From: Sphacelaria rigidula
Taxonomy: Eukaryota > Phaeophyceae > Sphacelariales
Length of the DNA: 20,774 nt
NCBI GenBank assembly: GCA_964200075.2
Contig: CAXNAA020000494.1
Span: 1 to 20,774, forward strand
Reading direction: 5' to 3'
The translations under genes and the position numbers were made by a program. Below the pieces are notes generated by a model. The model did not search any database and had not been told where the DNA came from. It was given only the letters and a program-made list of their open reading frames with translations. Position 1 is the first letter of the stretch; each line of letters starts with the position of its first letter. Of this stretch, positions 8,594 through 17,257 are shown in pieces.

Positions 8594-10314
8594 CTAACAA
8601 CGCGGCAAAAATGCGCCGAGCATGGGATCATGGTCAACACAGAACATAACAGACTAACAGGATCAAAAACAGCTACAACATGTACGCACATGCGTGCTTG
8701 ACTTCACGGGGTTTCTTGGAGGAAGGCTGGTGTTCGGACGAGATTGCTATTCGTAAGCTGTTTTATGGTGGCAGCAGCAGTGTTATCAAACGTTGACAGA
8801 ACAATCGGAAGAACTGTCTATAGTGGCTGCAGAACTGTGTCAAGTCTTGCAGAGTGATGGACACCAGCACCCCGTCCACGAACCATGACACAGCAAGGTA
8901 GACAGCCTTCGTCATACGCGCTCACCTCGAGAGAGTCGTGCGAAGTTTGAGTCCATGCATAGTACCTTCAAAGTAAACACCGAAGGTTATTCATGATGCC
9001 AAGGGTGGCGCGAATCGAAAGCAACACACCAAGGCCTTTTAAGTAGTCACTTGGTGGCCTGGGTGTGGAGAGGGGTTGATATCCAGCAAGAGCCGTGCTT
9101 CTGTAAGAGTCTCAAGTTGTAAAATACGACTCCCCTCGGCACCGGCTTCTAGCTCATGGAGATAGAGATACCCGAGCGTGCCACTCGATCATCTTCGAAG
9201 CTGTACCGTTGAAAGCCAAGGCGGCTGATCAAGTAGCCTCGTCGGCAGCAACAGAAAAAAGACGTTGTGAGGCGCGAATTCGACCATGCTACTGTAGCAC
9301 GGCATTTGAGCATGATCAAATTACGGCTTGAAGTAGTGGACTTTGCGCGACATTGTCCTCAAACTCCCACGGTTGATATATTCAATATTTTCATGCTGAC
9401 CCTAAAACCGAACCTAGGATAGACCGAGAACTCTCGGGCAAAGGGGGTGAATGAAGTACCTCGCAAAATGTGCGTTAGCAGAACTTAAATCAGGGCTGGC
9501 CGTACGCGTCGATTCGAGTGGAATCTCGTATCGGGCACGCCGTGAGCATTTCGGATCATCAAGCCCCTGAATGGATAAATCGGGAGTCTGACGCCAAAAC
9601 TCGAGTATGTTTCAACCGTGGGAAAATTGACAACAAGTTGGCGTAAGTTCTCCTGGCTTGGAGCTTTCGAGAACGAGAGGCGCTAGAATGATACATGCTG
9701 CCCTTAAACAAAAACCAGGGCTGGGAGGGGGCTGTTCAACGTAGATGGAGGAGTAATGTCGTTTTCTCATTCACAGCCACGACAACGTACGGGCGTGACA
9801 ATTTTTGAGTCGCAAACAGATTTATAACGCCAACGTCGCTCAATCGTGCCAAAGGTATGTGGTTCTGATAATTGATCAAGTATCTTGACCGACCAACGTA
9901 GGACAACCTTGTCTCGAAGTAATGCCCGGAGGTACCGTACACGTCACCTCTTACGCCACCCTGCCGGTAGGAGATGTGACACCTGCAGGGGCTCGGTACG
10001 ATACGAGTGATCGAAGGATGGAAAGATACAACGCAGAGAAACGCTCCGTGATTGCAAAACGCGTGAGTTTATGCGCAAGGAGGTGAGCATATGCCCGGCG
10101 GCGTCAAGTCTTTCAGGCAGGGTATATTTTTACTACCAGAGTGTGAGGGAACGTTTCGGGAATACCGTCCGTAGTGGATGTGAACAGAATAAACCTAAAG
10201 AAATGTTAGTACACAATGGTTGATACGGATGACTACTTGATTTTAGAATTGAGAAAGTTCTGAGGAACATTATGGTTTAGGGCATGTGAGCAGTGGATCC
10301 AGCTCGTCCAGAAC
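8594..10314. other. No gene recognised
   Basis: Stops are frequent in all frames and no POMP exon was found. One 31-bp candidate first exon (8926-8956, minus: MDSNFARLSR then GTGAGC) has the right phase for the exon at 8593, but no signal peptide or other support. The stretch would be intron if the upstream POMP cluster belongs to the same gene. Confidence 0.5.
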
Positions 10315-10321
10315 TAGGCTT

Positions 10322-10475
10322 TTACTCATTATGCTAGTAATGCCATTTTTTTATGCTAGTAATCTCACCAAAATTATGCTCGTAAAATGGAATTTATGCT
10401 CGAAAATATGCTCGTATTTCCAAAATATTATGCTCGATTAATGCTCGCAACGTGGAATTTATGCTTGATCATGAT
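10322..10475 (+). repeat. Left subterminal TTATGCTNG repeats
   Basis: About eight spaced copies of (TT)ATGCT(A/C)G or close variants follow the left end of the element, some with the context tggaatttatgct. Subterminal repeats of this kind are usual transposase-binding arrays in DNA transposons, which is an inference here. Confidence 0.65.
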
Positions 10476-11146
10476 CGTAATATCCAATAAGGATGCCATT
10501 TTCGACCGGATATAGACCCATCGATCACTATTTATTACTACCATTGTTATGTTCGCCACATTAGCTCGATCTCTCAAACCCGTGGTCACAGAGTGCGAGG
10601 AGCGTACCACCCATACCCATAATCAAGCTTCCGCCGAGGAAGGCAAACAAAACACCTACACGAAAAACGGCATACTACTGTAAAGGCATGTTTTATATAT
10701 ACGAAGTACTACCTGCCTACATTAGTTCGATTGAATACCGTATTTTCCTGTTGTCGTACACAGTGCATCATTATATATCATCGCGTACTCTCTATACTAC
10801 ATCTTGTGCTACATGCCGCCCCCCAACTGCCGTTTAGACAAGACATATGGCAGGCAACCTTCTGATTCGAAAATCCATCACAATCTGGCACAATGAGTGT
10901 ACGTTCTACGCACCTCGTCATCACGCTCAAAATGACAAGTCACGAAATCACATGATGCTTTCACTCGTCGCCTGTCCCATGTGGGGGAACTCGTGTCCAA
11001 GGACAGCGACAAACGGAAAACTGACATTTCATTTATGAATGATTGTTAGATTGATTGTCTCGCATGAGCCGATGCCGTTTCTAATCCAGCGGTAGTCGTG
11101 AGATGGGTGTGACCTGAGAAACAAGGTGAAAAAAAGGAAACACATC

Positions 11147-12760
11147 ACACCCTGGACAATAGACGGCATCTATTGCAATAGCAATAGAATCTGCTGCAGT
11201 AGATGCTAATATTGTCGTCCGTAATGGCCATCGATCGGCAAAATTCTCTTCCTCTTGTCGTTGACAATGTCTATCGATAGACCAGTTTCCCACACTCTTG
11301 TCTGGGCAGCAGTCTGCCGTGTCCCTACGCCGAAATATATTGCGGCCGACCATATGCATCGATCGACAGCTTTCCATATCCATTGATAACGGCAATGGCT
11401 ATCGATAGACCGCGTGCCGAATCTATTGATGACGACAATGACTATTGCCAGATTATATACTAAATCTATTGATGACGGCAATAGCTATTTATAGATTGCG
11501 TATAAATCTATGCATGGCGACAATGAGTATCGATAGATATTTACCAGAATCTACTGTGGTATACAATGCCTACCGATAGATATTCTCTGTCGTCTATTGC
11601 CACATCAACATCGCAACATAATACGTACAGAGCATATTATACTCCGTTAATGTACGGTCGAGAAGCCGCAGGTGGATATGCAGTGGGTATTTGATGATAC
11701 TACTTGTTAATATATGACATCACGTTCTACAATTTTGGAATGCTTGTATTTAGTAGGAATACGCGATATGTATGGACAAAAGTTTACAACTTTTGTGGTT
11801 GGTGTGGTATTGGTACTTATGGTTGTCCCTCTGATGGACATGAGCGCTTATGGTACTTTTGTGTGTGGTTGAGATGTGCTTGTACCCTGGACAATATACT
11901 ATGTTTCAGAACATTGGCGCTGCAATAGCCCCGGAAATTTGACCGTCAATGTTCATTGTCAGTCATAATCAACTGGCATCAATGTCCGTTGATAGCTATT
12001 GTAGGCGACAAAAGATTCGGGACACGGGACAGAATATATCATCGCTGTGACAATGGAGGGGCCTAGTTGCCTATTGAGACATTTTATCTGCTGCAACAGG
12101 ATCTGCCACGCTGCCATCAATACATATTGTTGGTTACAATAGGATATCAACTGCGCCCAGCAATGCCTATTGAGGATCACAACATAATCTGAATCGCGGC
12201 TACCAATGTCTACCGCTGGTCACAATGCAATCTGAATCACGGCCACGAATATCTAAGGGGTATTGCCGTTGATGTCAAAAGACCACTGCAGTGAGCAATC
12301 TATTTTTCAAATCCTATCGTTGGCGTCACTGGCTATCGATAGGCGCTCCCGAGAACAATCGACTGCTGACGGCAATGTCCACATTGATAGATACCAAACA
12401 ATGCACTGTTGGCGGCAGAGGCTACCGATAGACGGCTCACCAAATCTATTGATGACGGTAACAGGTATTGGTAGATGGCTCACCTAATCCATTGATGACG
12501 GCAATGACTTTCAATGGATGGCTCACCAAACCTGTTGATAACGGCAAAGACTATCGATGGATGGCTCACCAAACCTATTGATGACGGCAATGGCTATCGA
12601 TATATACATCCCACAATCTATTGCGGTACACGATGTCCATCGATGGCGAGGGATCCTTATCTGTTGTAATTGCCATAGGCTATCGATCGACTATTGCAAC
12701 ATAGATTGTCCCTTGCAATGCACATCAATATTTGTGTTTCACCATCTATCGTGTTCGATA
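11147..12760 (+). repeat. Degenerate 43-bp minisatellite inside the hAT-like element
   Basis: Many diverged copies of a unit like gctcaccaaacctattgatg followed by acggcaatggctatcgatgg. The period is exactly 43 bp for four consecutive units at 12435-12606; elsewhere units are more diverged. A different stretch (11600-11935) interrupts it. Copies of ctggacaat stand at 11151 and 11888 and, inverted, near 12818. No coding potential was recognised. Confidence 0.75.
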
Positions 12761-13204
12761 ACACATATCGATAGACTTTCCCCCATGTCTTTTGCTGAAG
12801 CAACGGACTATTGTTGTGTCCATTGTCCAGAGTGTGAAACACACATAGGGGTAGAAATTGGAAAAATACTAGAGTAGACAAGAAGAATGAAGTAGCCAGA
12901 GAAACTACAAAACCAAAACACACAAAAAAATGGGAAGCTAAGATCTGATGCGTGTTGTGCGCTGTGCACCATGTACTACAGACTACAGACTGTACAGTAC
13001 ATCGTAGGTGTTCATGTTTTGTGTGGTGCGCTTTCATAAGCAAACGGTTTTCAGACCTGCGATCGATCAGACTGGCAGTTTGAATCAATAGTTCCAGAGC
13101 ATACATGTAGCTCAGACCCGTGGTCGATGATATCAGAGTTTTTCGCCCAAAATATCACAGCAGGCCAGCATTTAGATCCGTAATCCCACCCCTACGGTGA
13201 ATAA

Positions 13205-13320
13205 TTATGCTCGATTATGCTACTCGCTGAAACGCCATGCTATTTATGCTACTCGCTGAAACGCTATGCTATTTATGCTACCAAGGTGGAATTATGCCAG
13301 AAATTATGCCAGCATAAGAA
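13205..13320 (+). repeat. Right subterminal TTATGC repeats
   Basis: Several copies of ttatgct and ttatgcc, including a duplicated ttatgctactcgctgaaacg (about 13214 and 13245), precede the right end. They read in the same direction on the plus strand as the left array, although the outermost repeats are inverted. Confidence 0.65.
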
Positions 13321-13455
13321 GTAAAAGCCTATCCATAACGTGTTTTGGTCGAAATCGGCGCCTGTGGCGACGATTTGAGGTCTCCCAACGCACACTACGC
13401 CGAGGAAATCTCCGCACCCTCCGTGCCCGAGGGTCTCGTGCGCCTTGGGTCGGGG

Positions 13456-13491
13456 TTAGGGTTAGGGTTAGGGTTAGGGTTAGGGTTAGGG
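13456..13491 (+). repeat. Interstitial telomere-type (TTAGGG)6
   Basis: Six perfect TTAGGG units preceded by a run of G and followed by a degenerate TTATAG. It lies 125 bp outside the hAT-like element. The TIRs of the MITE at 3575 are absent here, so this tract has another origin. The open frames across it (NPNPNP repeats) are artefacts. Confidence 0.9.
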
Positions 13492-14435
13492 TTATAGTTA
13501 GTTTGTAACATTCCATGATGCTTCCCATCAACCATTGTGTACGAACATTTATTTAGGTCCCCTCCGTGAAGATGCAATATGCAAACAGGCCCATTCGATC
13601 ATACAGCATGAACCCCTTGATCAACCGCTGTACAAACTGCGGAACGCCATTCTGAATATTTTTCAAGAAATTCGCGCCCCTCAACGGCTCAATCACCAAA
13701 GATTCATATCCAAACGTCGCTTTGAATCCGAGTCATGTACGCCGTACAGATTACTGTACCTCATCGAGACCAGTCCCTTCAATACCATAACAGTGTCAGG
13801 AGATACGCGTGTGTGCGTGTGTGCTTGTGCCGCCTCCCACCGTGCTTGCGGATGACTGAAGGCATGAGAAACGGGCGGCCGTACTGAGGTTCGTTTGGCA
13901 CGGCGCTTGTCTTTGTGCTACTTCAGTCACCCCACGTCATCAAGAAAGACGACGAATGAACGCCTTGATATTTGACCCCCTTACCCTCACAGCCTGGTCC
14001 GGCGAAAACCCGGCGTGCTCCGTCCCGGCTTTGTAGGGATGCGACGTCAATTGTCTTATGACTATGGCATGCATGATCATGAGTACACCCTTACCCTCAC
14101 AAGCTGATAGATCGATATGTCGTTCCCATGGTTTGCTACATGCCTTGGTGCAGCGCCAACGACCCGGACGAAGATGCGGACTAAGTCGCGTGAAGTTGGG
14201 TGCGCTCATCGGTCGAAAAACATACGGGAACGTTCCCAAAAATGTGCCCTGGCTCTCCTTGATAGAAAAATCAAGCAAGCCAGTCAGAAAGGAAGTACCG
14301 GTCGGTTGCTCCAAAGAAAAAACTAGAAGACATTCTGCGCGTATGACACACACACTTTCATGTTGCTTACGGCCGCACTGTCTGTCCATCCTTGTTCATT
14401 GTTCAAGATTCAAATATACCAATTCAAAAGATGGT
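13492..14435. other. No supported gene; overlapping open frames on both strands
   Basis: Open frames of 106 (plus, 13535-13855), 130 (plus, 14058-14450) and 149 codons (minus, 13940-14389) overlap each other. None has a recognised domain. A direct repeat cccttaccctcacagcctgg / cccttaccctcacaagctga occurs about 109 bp apart (13979 and 14088). A short GT-rich run is at about 13810-13825. Confidence 0.45.
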
Positions 14436-15037
14436 CCACCCTGGGCATGACTTGTCTTCATAAATGGACAAAGTCAAACTGAAACGCAGAGTACAGTAGA
14501 GTACAACGCAGTGCAGTGCTGTACAGTATAGTGCAGTACAGTGTAGTCTTCTTTCTCCCCCCCCGTTGAGTTCATTCTAGGTATCTCCACGGATCGTATT
14601 ACGCAGAACCTTTGGAGAGCGTGACCTCTTCCTACTTCCAGTTCTAAAAGTGAAGCCTTGATCGCAAGGGTGGGTAATTTGGGACTTGTATACTTTTTTC
14701 AAGTTAAAATAGTGATAATTCAACAATAACCCACGCTGGGCGTGACTGGCCAGCAGATGGACAAGGCCGAAGTCAACGTACAGTACAGACAGAAGTACAA
14801 CGCAGTACAGTACAGGACAGGACAGTGCAGGACAGAACAGTGTTGTCTTCTCTCTCTCTCCCGCATTGCAATTTCTGCCCTTTGTCCAAAGGTATCTCAA
14901 AGGATCAAACAACACCGAATCCCAGACGAGCGTCACGTCTTCCTGCCACCAGCTCTGAAGTTGAACCCTTCGACTGCCAGGGTGGGTCATCTGGGCTTTG
15001 CATTCATTTTTCAAAGTGAACAGTATGTCAATGCAAC
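14436..15037 (+). repeat. Diverged tandem repeat of about 300 bp (two copies plus a stub)
   Basis: Copy A starts ccaccctgggcatgacttg (14436) and copy B cccacgctgggcgtgactgg (14730). Both then show, in the same order: atggacaa, an acagtaca-rich microsatellite, a ctttctc/ctctctc pyrimidine run, ggtatctc, a cgtgacctcttcct / cgtcacgtcttcct block, agggtgggt and a tttttcaa end. A third start, catggctcaccctgaaggtg, follows at 15039. Divergence is substantial, so the duplication is old. Function unknown. Confidence 0.7.
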
Positions 15038-15143
15038 ACATGGCTCACCCTGAAGGTGACACCTGCCCCGTGTTTTTCCGAGAAACAAATACATGGCTCA
15101 CCCTGAAGGTGACACCTGCCCCGTGTTTTTCCGAGAAACAAAT
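15038..15143 (+). repeat. Perfect 53-bp tandem duplication
   Basis: The unit acatggctcaccctgaaggt through ccgagaaacaaat is present twice without a mismatch (15038-15090 and 15091-15143). It follows directly on the diverged ~300-bp repeat. Confidence 0.9.
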
Positions 15144-15954
15144 CTTCGTCGCAGCGGACGGATGATTGAGAGACAGCACGGCGCACAGAGCGGTATCGAT
15201 AGACTAAACACAACTAGCAAACAGGAGAGCATATTGCAGTCATCATGATGTTGTCTGTTCCAGTACACGCCACGCCTTGTACCACAAGTGCCCTGTGCGG
15301 CTGGCTACACAAGCGACGTTGTTTTTCTCAACGTAGCCTGTGGGAGTGCATTATACATGGACATGCGCACGCATGTAACAAACTTACTCCGACGCAGGCC
15401 TCTCCTCCGAGGTTTCCCTCTCGATCCCGCTTACATGTGCTTACTTTTTATTCGCTTTTGTTGAGGACGGAGGGTTGGCCGGAAGACTGTCTCCAGGGGC
15501 CGACTTCGGTACCCTAGATCTCCTCGGCGGCATGTGCGAGTTGAGCTATATTTTCAGCGTTGTGTACTTCAAATCCACATGCAGAAACCATGGCTCTCCT
15601 GTTCATGGAACGTCCCGCGCTCAGTGAAACGAACCGGAAAATGGCTGTTTTATTATTGCAAGTTTTGAGGGTACGCTGGAAAAACACCTAAATGGCAAGG
15701 TCCAGGCCCCCTCTGTGCCAGAGATCTCGAGGTGTAGGTAGCGTCCCAAGAAGGAGGGCGTCTCCTCAACACGCGATTTCTCCACCAAAAGGGTGTAGTC
15801 CAAAATCACGTGTATGCACATCGAAAAAAGGGATAAAAACATGACAAGTCTCTGGCCGGAACAATGCCGTCGAACAATCCGGACACTCCTCGGCGGCCAA
15901 CACGCCCTCGGTTCAGTACATCCAACAGTGAGGTACGTACTGTGCAGGTCTCAC
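15144..15954. other. No gene recognised
   Basis: Short open frames only, on both strands, without a recognised domain. On the minus strand 15499-15556 has a weak tRNA-like stretch (tagctcaactcg), too diverged to call. Confidence 0.45.
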
Positions 15955-16032
15955 CTCCGTTACCACCGGCAGCATTCCTTTTGAAATTTGCTGCGCCCTC
16001 GAGGTCGATAGTACCTGTCGCGTACAACGCAC
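15955..16032 (-). CDS. POMP exon (78 bp, phase 1-1)
   Basis: Acceptor gtgcacag|GTGCG and donor GGAG|GTGAGACC. It encodes ALYATGTIDLEGAANFKRN and AAGGNGG, a typical single repeat with the F-x-x-N-A-A close. It is the last exon of the upstream cluster before a 7.36 kb stretch without recognised exons. Confidence 0.62.
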
Positions 16033-17257
16033 CTGTGCACATCCAATCACAACAGGTCGCCGGTCAGAATCGGCATTCGTTGAAGCTGATCAAGTAGTAT
16101 TATATGCAATTTTGTTTTTTTCCTTGAAGGAGGAAACCTCACCCAACACTTACCCCGCAAGCGGATTCGTGTGCCGGTTACTCCGAGGCTTGGCTAGACC
16201 GCCTCACGGCAGTCATGTGAGGTAGGCGCCTCGAGCATTTGGAAGCGTTGCTCAAGGTGAGTGTGGGGGTTGAATATCATTAAAGCTCCCCGCCAGCTCA
16301 GCACAGTACACGCGCCGCCCTACTCTAGTAAGCTCCGGCCCTAGATGAGAGTAGTCATGTATGAAAAGCCGATGTATCAAACAAATGTCAAGGCTCCCGA
16401 CTTGGCACCCAATCTATAACGGCCGNNNNNNNNNNAGAGCTGCTGCAGCTCTTTCGGGAGAAACGTATGTGTTGTACGGCACAGATCCATGTCAAGCCCA
16501 TGATAAGTTGAAGCTCCACGCCTCTCTCCATACCCCGGTGTGTAGCACCCTAGCATGGTGTTATTCCCGCATCGGATTTCAAACGCGCCGCTATGTACTC
16601 GATACGCTGCACGAGGTATGCTCAACACACCAACGCGGGCTTTCTCGCTGACGATAAGATGTGCGAAACAGTCATCCTTTGCATCCACAATGGCGCATTT
16701 TCTAGGTCAATCAACCACTTGCTCCGTTGCCCTATCGTCCACCATCCCTACCAAACTCATGTCCCACGTTCGAAGATTACTTCACCTCCATCATCTCCGG
16801 CCTTGTTGCTCACAAACTCAGCCACCCCGTTGATAGCAAGACTTCCTCCAAGTGAAGAGATGAAACCTATCGTGGGTATGTTACATAGACAGTCGAATGA
16901 AATCTCCGTCGCAGCACCGTTGGTGAAAGTGGAAACCTACTCCTCCACGGAGACTCGTGTGTGCATCACCTACAGTCAATCAGCATTTCTCCGTGGTCGC
17001 TGCACCCACTCACCTCCTACGGTTCCCGCGATGTTAGACGCCACGTACGTGTAGCCGTCAAAAGTGATGTCGTTGCCAGAGACCAATATCGCACCTACGC
17101 TACTCCTCCACGGAGACTCGTGTGTGCATCACCTACAGCCAATCAGCATTTCTCCGTGGTCGCTGCACCCACTCACCTCCTACGGTTCCCGCGATGTTAG
17201 ACGCCACGTACGTGTAGCCGTCAAAAGTGATGTCGTTGCCAGAGACCAATATCGCAC
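15955..17257 (-). CDS. Cluster of POMP-repeat exons (17177-17257, 17014-17094, 16786-16845, 15955-16032)
   Basis: Four exons on the minus strand, all phase 1 at both ends and all closing in GGAG|GT. In order: GAILVSGNDITFDGY (81 bp), an identical duplicate (81 bp), SLAINGVAEFVSNKAGDDG (60 bp) and ALYATGTIDLEGAANFKRN (78 bp), each one POMP repeat. The last donor (GTGAGA at 15954) would join in frame to the exon at 8593, giving NGG-AVALQGG, which suggests the 5' half of the same gene. The alternative is a separate, partly decayed paralogue. The intron 16033-16785 contains the N gap, so another repeat exon may be hidden there. No start codon or signal peptide was found upstream. Confidence 0.6.
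16426..16435. other. Assembly gap of 10 N
   Basis: Ten undetermined bases. The true gap size may differ. It lies in the putative intron between the POMP exons at 16786-16845 and 15955-16032, so an exon could be missing. Confidence 0.98.
16786..16845 (-). CDS. POMP exon, short form (60 bp) with possible 5' extension to 16936
   Basis: Acceptor cttcacttggag|GA and donor TGGAG|GTGAAG give a 60-bp phase 1-1 exon reading SLAINGVAEFVSNKAGDDG. The same frame is open upstream to 16936 and includes STFTNGAATE, itself a POMP-like closing motif. A longer exon 16786-16936 would start in phase 0 after gaggagtag, which does not match the phase-1 exon before it. Either the short form is right or the gene is damaged here. 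Confidence 0.5.
17014..17094 (-). CDS. POMP exon, downstream copy of a tandem duplication
   Basis: The sequence is identical to 17177-17257. The intron that would separate the copies is only 82 bp (17095-17176). Its acceptor is preceded by a purine-rich stretch (gtggaggagtagcgtag), so splicing of this copy may be weaker. Because the exon is 81 bp with equal phases, including or skipping it keeps the frame. Confidence 0.58.
17177..17257 (-). CDS. POMP exon, upstream copy of a tandem duplication
   Basis: The exon begins after gcggcgtag and ends GGAG|GTGAGTGG, an almost ideal donor. It encodes GAILVSGNDITFDGY and VASNIAGTVGG. Length is 81 bp, phase 1-1. The sequence is identical to the exon 163 bp downstream on the coding strand. 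Its own acceptor is preceded by a pyrimidine-rich stretch (ttttttctcg...ctcttgtccg), unlike the second copy. Confidence 0.62.

Larger units (their letters stand above)
10315..13331. mobile_element. Non-autonomous hAT-like DNA element, 3017 bp
   Basis: Termini taggcttttactcattatgct (left) and taggcttttacttcttatgct (right, reverse complement) are 21-bp inverted repeats with 19 matches. They are flanked by TCCAGAAC (10307-10314) and TCCATAAC (13332-13339), an 8-bp target duplication with one mismatch. Eight-bp duplications are typical of the hAT superfamily, and the TAGG start is close to its terminal pattern. No transposase-like frame is inside; the longest open frame is 149 codons without recognised motifs. 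The interior is AT-rich and carries the minisatellite at 11147-12760. It lies between the core gene and the upstream POMP exons. Confidence 0.72.

Noticed and set aside
8926-8956. First exon MDSNFARLSR joined to the exon at 8593
   Set aside because: The phase and donor fit, but the peptide is not a signal sequence and has no other support. The phase-1 POMP exons upstream offer a better partner.
13940-14450. Overlapping frames of 149 (minus) and 130 (plus) codons
   Set aside because: They lie antisense to each other, have no recognised domain and no splice context. I could not choose either.
15499-15556. tRNA-like stretch on the minus strand
   Set aside because: Only the A-box region looks right. 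The B box is poor and no cloverleaf could be drawn.
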